Below are positions 17,973 through 26,371 of a stretch of 64,000 bases of DNA, piece after piece. The DNA is taken from the NCBI RefSeq assembly GCF_022812285.1, contig NZ_CP093300.1, positions 4,216,001-4,280,000 on the forward strand, written 5' to 3'. Source of the DNA: Alkalihalobacillus sp. LMS39 (GTDB taxonomy: Bacteria > Bacillota > Bacilli > Bacillales > Bacillaceae_F). A program made the translations under genes and the position numbers. The notes under the pieces were generated by a model. The model did not search any database. It was not told where the DNA came from and was given only the letters and a program-made list of their open reading frames with translations. Positions within the stretch are counted from its first letter, which is position 1, and each line of letters begins with the position of its first letter.

Positions 17973-18983
17973 TTAGTTCGTTTTCATAAGTAAATAAATA
18001 AAATACGGTGCACCTAAAGCTGAAACCACTAGTCCAACTGGAATTTCAGATGGTGCTAAAAGATTTCGTCCGATTGTATCTGCGACTAAAAGTAACAAAG
18101 CCCCCATTAAAGCAGAAGCCGGCAGTAATATCTCATGTTTAGGTCCAACAAGTCTTCTTGCTAAATGCGGAGCTACTAAGCCAAGAAAAGCAATTCCACC
18201 ACCAGCAGCGACACATGACCCCGCTAACGCTACACTAATAAATAAAAGCTTTCTTCGTTCTTTTTCTACAGCGGCACCTAAACCAATTGCAACTTGATCT
18301 CCTAAATTTAATATATTTAAGTATCGCGCCTTAAACATTGCCAATGGAATAAAAATGAGAACCCAAGGCAGTATAGCAAGGACAAACTTCCAGTTCGTTC
18401 CCCAAATACTTCCCGATAACCATACTGTGGCTTGCATAAAATCTCTTGGATTCATTTTTAATTGGAATACAATTAATGCCGCTCCAAACGCCGCATTCAC
18501 ACCAATTCCAACTAAAATTAACCGGATTGGGGTCACACCTTTTTTCCATGCTAAGGCATAAATAAGAAAAGCAGCTAAGCATCCACCAACTAATGCGGAA
18601 AAAGGCATTATAAAAATAGATGAAATTCCCAGTGCTGATTGTGAACCTTGAAAGAAAAAAATAAAAAGAACAACCGCAAGCCCTGCACCGGCGTTAATTC
18701 CTAATATCCCAGGATCAGCTAGCCCATTTTGAGATACCCCTTGCAATATCGCACCTGAAACCGCTAACCCTGCTCCTATAAATAACGCGATAACCATACG
18801 CGGCAGTCGAAACTCCATTAAAACAAGTGCATCTCTTTCGGAGCCATAACCAAATAATGTTTTTATAACATCAACTGGACTGATTCGTATAACTCCTAAA
18901 TTTAAACTAATAAAAAACGTCACAACAATGAGAACAGCAATAATCATAATTGTAAATAACGGTTTCTTTTTTGCTTGTTGCAT
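17973..18983 (-). CDS. FecCD-family siderophore permease
   Basis: 336 residues with about ten membrane helices of the BtuC/FecD type. Family motifs include RLPRMVIALFIGAGLAVSGAILQGVSQNGLADPGILGINAG and FLGLVAPHLARRLVG (given here in part: RLPRMVIALF, FLGLVAPHLAR). It pairs with the preceding permease, with which it shares a one-base overlap, to form the heterodimeric membrane channel of the importer. Confidence 0.93.
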   Translation of the reverse strand: MQQAKKKPLFTIMIIAVLIVVTFFISLNLGVIRISPVDVIKTLFGYGSERDALVLMEFRLPRMVIALFIGAGLAVSGAILQGVSQNGLADPGILGINAGAGLAVVLFIFFFQGSQSALGISSIFIMPFSALVGGCLAAFLIYALAWKKGVTPIRLILVGIGVNAAFGAALIVFQLKMNPRDFMQATVWLSGSIWGTNWKFVLAILPWVLIFIPLAMFKARYLNILNLGDQVAIGLGAAVEKERRKLLFISVALAGSCVAAGGGIAFLGLVAPHLARRLVGPKHEILLPASALMGALLLLVADTIGRNLLAPSEIPVGLVVSALGAPYFIYLLMKTN

Positions 18984-20026
18984 TAAAAACCTCTCCCTTC
19001 TCGCCGAGCGAGATAAAGGAAAAACGGAACACCAATAAGAGCAGTAATGGCCCCAACCGGCGTTTCAAAAGGAGGGTTAACCAGTCGGGCTCCGATATCC
19101 GCTAATACGAGTAATAGCGCTCCTAATAAAGCAGAACACGGGATAATCCACCGATAATCAACCCCTACTAAAAAGCGGGTAATATGAGGAATAACAAGGC
19201 CAATAAATCCAATTGTTCCGGCAATGGACACAGCTGCTCCTGTTAAAAGTAACACGACAATTGTTCCGATAATTTTAACCGCGACCGTTCGCTGTCCTAA
19301 TCCTTTTGCGACATCTTCTCCTAAACTTAACACCGTAATGGAAGGCGAAATCGCGAAAGCTAGCAATAATCCGATAATGGCAACCGGAATGATGATGTGA
19401 ATGCTAAACCATTGGGTTCCTGCTACTCCGCCTGCATACCAAAAACTAATATCTTGCGCGACATGAAAATGAATCGCAATGGCTGTTGAAAAAGAAGTAA
19501 GCATCGCTGCAACAGCAGTTCCAGCTAACGCCATTTTCACAGGGGTTAAGCCCCCTTTTGAAAACATCCCTATGAAGAAAACGAGTGAAGCCCCTAATCC
19601 AGCTCCTACAAAAGACCAAATCATTAAACCAACAGACGAAGTTCCTGGGTAAAAGGCGAACGCAATGGCTATCATAAAAGCGGATCCTGCTGTAATTCCC
19701 ATAATGGACGGTTCTGCTAATGGATTTCGTGTCATCCCTTGCATAATCGCACCTGAAACTGCTAAAAATGCTCCAACAAAAGCAGCCGCAAGAGATCGAG
19801 GAATTCGGAGCTCCTGGATTATTTGATGTGACATTAATTCTGGATTAAAATGAAAAATGCCGTCCCATACTGTTTTTAAATCAATATCCGCTGCCCCTAA
19901 AGAAATCGAAGTGGCAATTCCGAATAAAAGCGCAACACACCCTACAAATAAAATGAAGGATGCGACTAGAGGACGAGATTTTATTTTTTTCTCACGAAGC
20001 TTTTCTTTTTGTTTATTTATCGTCAT
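18983..20026 (-). CDS. FecCD-family siderophore permease, first gene of operon
   Basis: 347 residues from the ATG at 20026. A longer reading frame opens at 20098, but that extension contains the Fur box at 20059-20077 and encodes no conserved sequence, so the operator fixes the start downstream. About ten membrane helices; motifs RIPRSLAAAFVGAFLAVSGA and GFIGLVIPHITRFLVG are typical of FecB/FecCD permeases. It heads the iron-repressed operon permease-permease-ATPase-nitroreductase-regulator. Confidence 0.9.
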   Translation of the reverse strand: MTINKQKEKLREKKIKSRPLVASFILFVGCVALLFGIATSISLGAADIDLKTVWDGIFHFNPELMSHQIIQELRIPRSLAAAFVGAFLAVSGAIMQGMTRNPLAEPSIMGITAGSAFMIAIAFAFYPGTSSVGLMIWSFVGAGLGASLVFFIGMFSKGGLTPVKMALAGTAVAAMLTSFSTAIAIHFHVAQDISFWYAGGVAGTQWFSIHIIIPVAIIGLLLAFAISPSITVLSLGEDVAKGLGQRTVAVKIIGTIVVLLLTGAAVSIAGTIGFIGLVIPHITRFLVGVDYRWIIPCSALLGALLLVLADIGARLVNPPFETPVGAITALIGVPFFLYLARREGRGF

Positions 20027-20058
20027 TCCATGTTCAATCCCTTTATTTAAATACAAAA

Positions 20059-20077
20059 AATGATAATGATTATCATT
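20059..20077. promoter_or_regulatory. Fur box upstream of siderophore permease operon
   Basis: AATGATAATGATTATCATT is a perfect 19-bp Fur palindrome, 33-51 bp upstream of the chosen permease start. It implies iron repression of the five-gene operon. Confidence 0.93.
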
Positions 20078-20121
20078 TGTAATTATAACGAGTAGCATTC
20101 AGTCGGTCAATGGATTTTTCA

Positions 20122-20175
20122 GTTAAAAACAAAAGAAAGGTTCCTACAATGGATAGTCATCCCACTGCAGAAACC
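20122..20175 (-). terminator. Terminator of motAB
   Basis: A 14-bp stem between 20139-20152 and 20162-20175, with three positions paired as G-U in the minus-strand RNA, followed on that strand by a T-rich tract to 20122. Confidence 0.75.
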
Positions 20176-20184
20176 TACTCATAT

Positions 20185-20949
20185 CTATTCTTCTGTTTTA
20201 GGTAATACAAGAACTTCGACACGCCGATTTTTCTCCCTACCTTCAGGAGTATCATTTGAAGCGATAGGCTGATATTCTCCATATCCAGCAATACTTAATT
20301 GCTTTGGTTTAATATTGTCATTTTCTAAAAAGATATTCATGACATTTAAAGCACGAACAGCACTTAAATCCCAATTTGATTGAAATGAGTCATTATGAAT
20401 TGGAACATTGTCAGTATGACCTGATATTCGAATATGCAACGGTGGATCTTGTGCTAAAATATCGGCTAATGATACAACGACTTTTTTCGCCGTTGGTTTT
20501 AAAACGGCTACACCTGGAGCAAACATAATTTCATCATGAATAATAATCATTAATCCATCCGGTGTAATTTCTGTTGTAAGCTGCTCATTTAAATTTTCTT
20601 CGTTAATATATGAATCGAGCCTTTCTTTCAGCAGCTCTAAGTCGTCCCAAACGGTTGCTGTATTCTGGACTTCTTGTTCTTTTTCTTCTTCGGTCTGTTC
20701 CTCTGGAGTTGTCCCTTCCCCTCCACCAAGACCTTCTTCATAATCGCCCAAACCTTCCATACTCCCTGTTCCACCTAGTGCATCTGATAAAACAACTTTT
20801 ATTTCCTCATACTTTTGAGCATCGACTTGGCTAACCGCAAACAAAATAACAAAGAGAGCTAATAATAACGTCAACATGTCAGCGTAAGGGATAAGCCAAG
20901 ATTCATCTACATGTTCCTCATCATGTCCTTTCTTATGTTTTGAAGCCAT
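20185..20949 (-). CDS. motB: Flagellar motor stator protein MotB
   Basis: 254 residues: a single membrane helix (about 22-42) containing the ion-carrying Asp24 (PYADMLTLLLALF), an acidic linker (70-100), and a C-terminal OmpA-like peptidoglycan-binding domain (IRISGHTDNVPI; NRRVEVLVLP). It anchors the stator to the wall while MotA-MotB conducts ions. It starts directly after the motA stop. The N-terminus resembles B. subtilis MotB more than MotS, but ion preference cannot be settled by eye. Confidence 0.95.
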   Translation of the reverse strand: MASKHKKGHDEEHVDESWLIPYADMLTLLLALFVILFAVSQVDAQKYEEIKVVLSDALGGTGSMEGLGDYEEGLGGGEGTTPEEQTEEEKEQEVQNTATVWDDLELLKERLDSYINEENLNEQLTTEITPDGLMIIIHDEIMFAPGVAVLKPTAKKVVVSLADILAQDPPLHIRISGHTDNVPIHNDSFQSNWDLSAVRALNVMNIFLENDNIKPKQLSIAGYGEYQPIASNDTPEGREKNRRVEVLVLPKTEE

Positions 20950-21732
20950 CTATGCTTCACTTCCTTGCAAGAGTTTTTCCTGTGCACCTTCTTCTAAATA
21001 CATGCTTAACGTTTCTTCAATTTGTCGTGGTGACACCCCATCAATGATTAAAATCGCACCTTCAATAATTAAATATTTTTCAAATGCCTCACGTTTTGAC
21101 TTTTGTTTTAATTTATTTGCAAATGGATGCCATAGGACGTAACCGCAAAAAATTCCAAACAATGTCGCTACGAATGCCGCTGCAATCGCATGCCCTAATG
21201 CTTCCGTATCGTCCATATTTCCAAGGGCAGCAATTAACCCTAATACCGCTCCTAGTACGCCCAATGTTGGTGCATATGTCCCTGCTTGTGTGAAAATTTG
21301 AGCACCTGAACTATGACGTTGCTGCATCGACTCGATTTTCTCACTTAACGCATTGCGGATAAAATCAGGGTCCATTCCATCAGAAATCATGCGAATTGCC
21401 TGTTTCATAAACGAATTTTCAATTTCTTTCACTTTCGATTCAAGTGCTAGCATTCCTTCTTGACGAGAAACCGTTCCTAATTCAACTAATTGTTGAATTA
21501 AGTCTTGTGGTGTTGCTTGCTTTTTTTCGGTAAATAATATTTTAAATAGTTTAGGCACTTTTTTTATTTCAGACATAGGAAAAGCAATTAATAAAGATGC
21601 TACAGTTCCAACACCAATAATCATAATGGCTGCTGGATTTACTAACACCATTAAACTCGTTCCTTTAAATACCATTCCTAAGACGATTGCTAATACCCCT
21701 AATATAATTCCGATAATTGACGATTTATCCAT
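20950..21732 (-). CDS. motA: Flagellar motor stator protein MotA
   Basis: 260 residues with four membrane helices (near 5-25, 30-50, 150-170, 180-200) and the conserved cytoplasmic loop. The start MDKSSIIGIILGVLAIVLGM is very close to B. subtilis MotA, including FPMSEIKKVPKLFKILF. TPTLGVLGAVLGLIAAL and AFVATLFGIFCGYVL are helices lining the ion path. It precedes motB in a two-gene operon. I see no convincing sigma-D promoter upstream. Confidence 0.95.
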   Translation of the reverse strand: MDKSSIIGIILGVLAIVLGMVFKGTSLMVLVNPAAIMIIGVGTVASLLIAFPMSEIKKVPKLFKILFTEKKQATPQDLIQQLVELGTVSRQEGMLALESKVKEIENSFMKQAIRMISDGMDPDFIRNALSEKIESMQQRHSSGAQIFTQAGTYAPTLGVLGAVLGLIAALGNMDDTEALGHAIAAAFVATLFGIFCGYVLWHPFANKLKQKSKREAFEKYLIIEGAILIIDGVSPRQIEETLSMYLEEGAQEKLLQGSEA

Positions 21733-22021
21733 GACTGTTCTCCTTCATTTTCTTTATTTCTACTACATTGATGATATCTAAGTAGTTTTGATCTAAAACT
21801 TTATGGCAGAAAAAAATCCTTTTAGTTATTTTCATAATATAAAAGTAATATTATTTTCCTATAAAACATTATACATATAATTAGATTTTCATTCAATTCC
21901 AAAATATTCAGGATGAAAGATTCACATCTTTTACCAAAATTACGAGTTCAATTGGACTAGTATAGGACTTTATAGCCACCTTCTATGAATATAGGAACTT
22001 TTATTCAATTCTCGTAAACGT

Positions 22022-22054
22022 AAAAAACTGTATTCCTTAGCGAATACAGTTTTT
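22022..22054. terminator. Strong hairpin in motA/lacI spacer
   Basis: A 13-bp stem AAAAACTGTATTC with its complement around a CTTAGC loop, ending in TTTTT on the plus strand. No gene precedes it on that strand. The rest of the 394-bp spacer (21733-22126) is AT-rich with an extended -10 motif TGATATAAT (22069-22077) upstream of the LacI-type gene. Confidence 0.55.
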
Positions 22055-22126
22055 CTTGATTCAAATTATGATATAATCCACTGTAACAACGTTGTTTATT
22101 TTTACTAGTAGGAGGAATCGGTTCTT

Positions 22127-23104
22127 ATGTCCGTTACGATTAAAGATATAGCAAAAGCTGCTGGTGTGAGTTACTCTACGGTTTCAAAAGCGCTCCTTGA
22201 TAGTCCACTCGTAAAACCGAAAACAAAAGCAAAAATCAAAGAAATCGCTCTAGAACTTGGCTATCAACCAAATGTAGCCGCACGTAGTTTAGTGTCAAAA
22301 AAATCAAACACGATTGGAATTGTATGGCCAACAGTTGAAAGAGTCGCCCATTCGGCTTTAATTACCGCTATTAACCAAAAACTAGAAGAACATGCCTATA
22401 CAACGTTAATCTCAATAAACCCTCTGAAAGATGCGATTAAAACGTTTAGCCGATTTCGTGTTGATGGAATTTTAGTCTTTGATGAGACAAGTTATATTGA
22501 TTCCATTGAAACAAATGTCCCTGTGATAACATATGGAATTGCCGGATCGACAAAACAATATCCGACCGTTGATGTGAATCGAAAAGCTGCGATAAAAGCT
22601 GCTGTGTCTTATTTACATAACATCGGTCATAAAAAAATAGCTTACATCGGAAATTTAACTTCAGAAGATTTATTTCAAGAAGAAAAAGTAGCAGGGTTTA
22701 CAGAAGCAATAACAGAAGCTAATCTTGACAATTATGAATATTCACTTCTACCCATTACAGGTCTGGACCAGTACGACGGGTATTTAGCAGCAAAAACGAT
22801 TATAAAAGCTGACCGTCCTACCGCTTTTATTAGTGGAAGCCAAGATTTAGCTAGAGGCGTTTTTCGTGCGGTTCATGAAATGGATTTGCGTATTGCAGAT
22901 GACATTTCTATCATTAGTTATGATAACATTCCTCAAAAAGAAGATTTAGATGTTCCATTATCAATTGTAGGTGTTCCTCTTGCAACAATCGCATCGACTT
23001 TATGTGATTTACTTATTGAAGTCGCTAACGGGAATTCCATTGATTCAACGACAATTTTAACACCCGAATTACATATCACAACTTCATGTCAGCCATTACC
23101 ATAG
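22127..23104 (+). CDS. LacI-family transcriptional regulator
   Basis: 325 residues: N-terminal LacI helix-turn-helix (TIKDIAKAAGVSYSTVSKAL) with the hinge region NVAARSLVSKKSNTIGIVWP, then a periplasmic-binding-like effector domain ending in the usual dimer and ligand segments (ADDISIISYDNI; LTPELHITTSC). Such proteins repress sugar operons; no sugar genes adjoin it, so the target may be remote or itself. GTAGGAGG site 7-8 nt before the ATG. Confidence 0.9.
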   Translation: MSVTIKDIAKAAGVSYSTVSKALLDSPLVKPKTKAKIKEIALELGYQPNVAARSLVSKKSNTIGIVWPTVERVAHSALITAINQKLEEHAYTTLISINPLKDAIKTFSRFRVDGILVFDETSYIDSIETNVPVITYGIAGSTKQYPTVDVNRKAAIKAAVSYLHNIGHKKIAYIGNLTSEDLFQEEKVAGFTEAITEANLDNYEYSLLPITGLDQYDGYLAAKTIIKADRPTAFISGSQDLARGVFRAVHEMDLRIADDISIISYDNIPQKEDLDVPLSIVGVPLATIASTLCDLLIEVANGNSIDSTTILTPELHITTSCQPLP

Positions 23105-23164
23105 AATAAGCTTTCAAAGCATCACTGCTATACGAAAATTTTCATGCTTTCTTATATGATTAAA

Positions 23165-23199
23165 AAAACAATTGTTATTTACCCGTTAACAATTGTTTT
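23165..23199 (-). terminator. Terminator of small minus-strand gene
   Basis: A 13-bp stem AAAACAATTGTTA with its complement and a 9-nt loop; on the minus strand it is followed by a run of T. It overlaps the 3' end of the 51-codon gene above it. Confidence 0.65.
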
Positions 23200-23341
23200 G
23201 CCCTGCCATAGGAATTCTTTTGCAGATTTCTGCATTAATTCCCTGACTTTGTAGTTTTTTTATAATTTGCGAAATGGACGTCTGTGGTTTTTCAATTTCA
23301 TTTGTTTTCGTACGGTTCGAATATAGTGCCTTTAAATTCAT
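23186..23341 (-). CDS. Small protein of 51 residues, function unknown
   Basis: An ATG at 23341 has AGAGGTGA 8 nt upstream and opens a 51-codon frame ending at 23186 in a rho-independent terminator. The product is polar and basic with a predicted helix (SISQIIKKLQSQGINAEICK) and two cysteines. No family is recognised. The ribosome site plus terminator make it a better gene candidate than a chance frame, but it is short. It lies alone between the LacI-type regulator and the ATP-grasp gene on the opposite strand. Confidence 0.5.
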   Translation of the reverse strand: MNLKALYSNRTKTNEIEKPQTSISQIIKKLQSQGINAEICKRIPMAGQNNC

Positions 23342-23520
23342 TATATTTTTCACCTCTCAACTAAACTAATTCTCGTTCCCATAGAAAATTCCTGCCTCTA
23401 TTTTTTCATCCTTATTTTATCTTCTTGTTATTTTACAAGGAAAATATGAAGGGAATGTGAATTTCAGGATTTTTTATCCTATTCAAAAAGGAATAGAACC
23501 ATTGGAAAGGATTATAAGTA

Positions 23521-24312
23521 ATGACGACAAGACGATATTTATCTTTCATTCAACAATCTGTACAAACAGACGGTGTCACCTTCAAAGAAATCGTTCCAGA
23601 TTACCTTTATGTTGCTAAAAAAGACAACGGTTCTTTTTTAATGCATGATGTTGAAGTTGGCTTAAACAACAGTGCATCAATGAAAATTGCTCAAAGTAAG
23701 ACAGCAACCTATTCCGTTTTAACTGCAAATGAAGTTCCTGCAGTTGAACATATGTTTTTACGAAACGCTCGTTCTCGATTTGCAACAAATGACCCATTTC
23801 AACAAGGGATACAATGGTTTTCACAGTGGAACAAAAAAGTCGTTGTCAAACCTGATACAGGGGCACAAGGAAACCATGTTTATAAAGTTGAAAATCATGA
23901 TGAACTCGTCAAAAGAATGAACACCATTTTTTCTTTAGAACATAATATAGCGATTAGCCCGTTTTATGAAGCTACATATGAATACCGTATCATTACTCTT
24001 TTTCAACAGCCAAAACTCTTTATCGGAAAGCAAAGGACTACAACTTGGAAACATAATTTAATTAGTGGGGCAAAACCAGTGGCAATAGATAAGCCTTTGC
24101 TCGCCGAATTAACGACTCTTGCAAAAGAAGCTTCGGCCGCTTTACAACTAGACTTTTGTTCGATTGACGTCTTACATACTAGCAAAGGTTTACGTGTTAT
24201 TGAAGTGAACGACCAAGTGATGATGGATGAATACGTAAAATCAGTTCCTTCTGCTGAAAGTGAAGTCGCTCAAATTTATCGCGAGGCGATTTTACAACGT
24301 TTTAGCCGTTAG
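23521..24312 (+). CDS. ATP-grasp protein, YheC/D-like
   Basis: 263 residues resembling the YheC/YheD-type ATP-grasp proteins of Bacillus. VVVKPDTGAQGNHVYKV is the glycine-rich nucleotide-binding segment, FYEATYEYRIITLFQQ a central strand, and LDFCSIDVLHTSKGLRVIEVND carries the metal-binding Asp/Glu/Asn triad. ATP-grasp enzymes join a carboxylate to an amine via an acyl phosphate; the substrate here is unknown. Its last 4 bases overlap the convergent FolC-like gene, and no terminator fits between them. Confidence 0.75.
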   Translation: MTTRRYLSFIQQSVQTDGVTFKEIVPDYLYVAKKDNGSFLMHDVEVGLNNSASMKIAQSKTATYSVLTANEVPAVEHMFLRNARSRFATNDPFQQGIQWFSQWNKKVVVKPDTGAQGNHVYKVENHDELVKRMNTIFSLEHNIAISPFYEATYEYRIITLFQQPKLFIGKQRTTTWKHNLISGAKPVAIDKPLLAELTTLAKEASAALQLDFCSIDVLHTSKGLRVIEVNDQVMMDEYVKSVPSAESEVAQIYREAILQRFSR

Positions 24313-25652
24313 CGACCAATATCAAGTAGCGACTGTCCTAACAGTCGTTTTGCATTTCCTATAAACGTTTGGGTTCCTACAACAAGAACGATATCGGTTT
24401 GCTCCTTTGTTGTGACAAACGCAAAGGCCTCTTCTAATGAAGAACAGTCTATACTATTAGGAAGAAGAGTCTTCGCATAATCAACCGCCTCTGTTGGGAA
24501 TTCAAGATGACTTTTGTCCGGTGTTGTTACAATGAGCATTTTCGAAAAACGAGAAACGACTTCCATTACCCCTTTATAATCTTTATCTTTTGGAACACTT
24601 ACGATGGAAATCACGTCGAGGTCTTTTTTTTCCTTCAGTACATCCATCACACCTTGTAAATATATTGCGGCTTCACGATGAATCGCTCCATCCAACAGAA
24701 TAACAGGATTTTGGCCAACAACTTCACATCGACCTGGCCAAATGATGTTGGAAAAACACTCGTGAACCGTGGAAAGGTCCAATTTCTTTTTTACGATATC
24801 TTCACATAACGCCACAGCCAATGCCGCATTTCTAGTATGGTATTCACCTAATAATGGAACTGTAATATTAGCGTATCGTCCTAATTTTGTGTTGACATCA
24901 AACGTGGTTCCTTCTGGTGAAAGGGAAATATTGTCCACACTAAAGTGAGTCCCACTGTAATTTACGTGTTCCCTCGTCATAACCTCTTTTATTTGCCGAA
25001 GCACATCTATACGTTGGTTGTTCACATAAACAAAGTTTGTCTCTTTTTTAACAATACCTAGCTTATGTCTAACAATATTAGAAAGGGTTGGACCGAGCTG
25101 TTTCATATGTTCTTCCATAATCGGGGTAATAACGGCCCATTCGTTTAAAAGGACGTTTGTATCATCAAAAGCTCCACCTCTGCCACATTCGATGACATTA
25201 AAATCAGTTTGCTTCGCTTGAAAGTGTAAGAGCGCTATCGCCAATGTAACCCCAACTGGTCCTTGATATTCCGAAGGCTGCAATGATTGTTCTATCTTTT
25301 CGACACTCGCTTTTATTTTTTGTGCATAATTGATGAAATCCGCCTTGTCTATTGCTTTCCCATCGATTCGAATCCGCTCTTTGAAATCAACTAAATGTGG
25401 TGATGTAAACAACCCTACTTTATAACCATGATAACTTAATAAAGAGGAAATAAAGCGAGATGTTGACCCTTTCCCTTTACTCCCTGTCACCAAAATAATG
25501 TTTTGACCTTGATCAGGTGCACCAATTTCATCAAGCAATGTTCGAGTAAACTGTGGTTTTCTTACGTATTCATCTTCTTCATGATTAAGATACGGACGTG
25601 CTCGTAAATATGAATGATAGATGAAATCTTCTACTTCTTGCTGTGTTTTCAT
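24309..25652 (-). CDS. FolC-like Mur ligase family protein
   Basis: 447 residues with the FolC/Mur ligase layout: P-loop ILVTGSKGKGSTSRF (FolC usually has GTNGKGS), SPHLVDFKERIRIDG, and a C-terminal domain with DGAIHREAAI. Folylpolyglutamate synthases add glutamates to folate, but this protein departs from canonical FolC in its N-terminal ~40 residues and in motif wording, so it may ligate an amino acid to another substrate. Sharing a convergent end with an ATP-grasp ligase may be chance or a hint of a shared pathway. Confidence 0.75.
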   Translation of the reverse strand: MKTQQEVEDFIYHSYLRARPYLNHEEDEYVRKPQFTRTLLDEIGAPDQGQNIILVTGSKGKGSTSRFISSLLSYHGYKVGLFTSPHLVDFKERIRIDGKAIDKADFINYAQKIKASVEKIEQSLQPSEYQGPVGVTLAIALLHFQAKQTDFNVIECGRGGAFDDTNVLLNEWAVITPIMEEHMKQLGPTLSNIVRHKLGIVKKETNFVYVNNQRIDVLRQIKEVMTREHVNYSGTHFSVDNISLSPEGTTFDVNTKLGRYANITVPLLGEYHTRNAALAVALCEDIVKKKLDLSTVHECFSNIIWPGRCEVVGQNPVILLDGAIHREAAIYLQGVMDVLKEKKDLDVISIVSVPKDKDYKGVMEVVSRFSKMLIVTTPDKSHLEFPTEAVDYAKTLLPNSIDCSSLEEAFAFVTTKEQTDIVLVVGTQTFIGNAKRLLGQSLLDIGR

Positions 25653-25832
25653 ACCGTACTGTCTCCCATTCTAATGTCAGTACTTCCATTATACGAAACA
25701 ACGTTAAGAAAGTGTAGAAGTCCGACCCTAACACGAAGGAAATCAATGAGTAGCGCGGCTGCTACACCATAATGTGCCGCAAACATTTATTTTGTAAAAC
25801 TGTTCAACTTACATCGCTGAGCATTTGTTTCA

Positions 25833-26327
25833 TTAAATTGAAACTTTCTTCGTATTTAAGACACGGATACCTGCAATAATCGCTCGACAAACTAAAAACT
25901 TCAAAGCCATACCAAGAAACGAGTGGTACCATTTCCATCCTCTTTTCCATGTGATTAAATCGGTCCTTTTTTCTGCAATGATTTCTATTATTAGTTGGGG
26001 TACAATCAAAACTAAAAGCTTTACCAATATACCGAATGGTTTGCTATTTAAAGTCCATTGATTAAAGTACAGTAAAGCTAACGGATAATGAATAGTATCA
26101 AACGGCAAATGGATTGAAAACTTCGATGATAGAGGTCTTACTTTATATTTTAAATACCCTTTTGACACAAAATAACGATCAATAATCGTATTTCCCGCAC
26201 AGCCTACTAGAAACACGATCATCCAATCCTTAAACGATCGTTTAAAAATAGCAAAAGGCAGTAACAGGATTGAGATTCCTGTTGAAACCATTAAAAAATT
26301 TCGCTCAAACCTTTGTTTCTGTTTCAT
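25833..26327 (-). CDS. CBO0543-type membrane protein
   Basis: 164 residues with about four hydrophobic helices (near 13-30, 33-50, 75-92, 102-120). Sequence features such as CAGNTIIDRYFVSKGYLKYKVRP and the W-K-R-G-W-KWYHS region fit the uncharacterised CBO0543 family of Firmicutes membrane proteins. It lies 44 bp after the ClC channel gene and could be the last gene of that operon. No function is known. Confidence 0.6.
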   Translation of the reverse strand: MKQKQRFERNFLMVSTGISILLLPFAIFKRSFKDWMIVFLVGCAGNTIIDRYFVSKGYLKYKVRPLSSKFSIHLPFDTIHYPLALLYFNQWTLNSKPFGILVKLLVLIVPQLIIEIIAEKRTDLITWKRGWKWYHSFLGMALKFLVCRAIIAGIRVLNTKKVSI

Positions 26328-26371
26328 ACGAAAAACACCTCCTCTTTCTATTCTCTTCTTGTTTCGTTTTA

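Noticed and set aside
21733-21900. Sigma-D promoter for motAB.
   Set aside because: TAAA motifs occur but no GCCGATAT-like -10 at the right distance.
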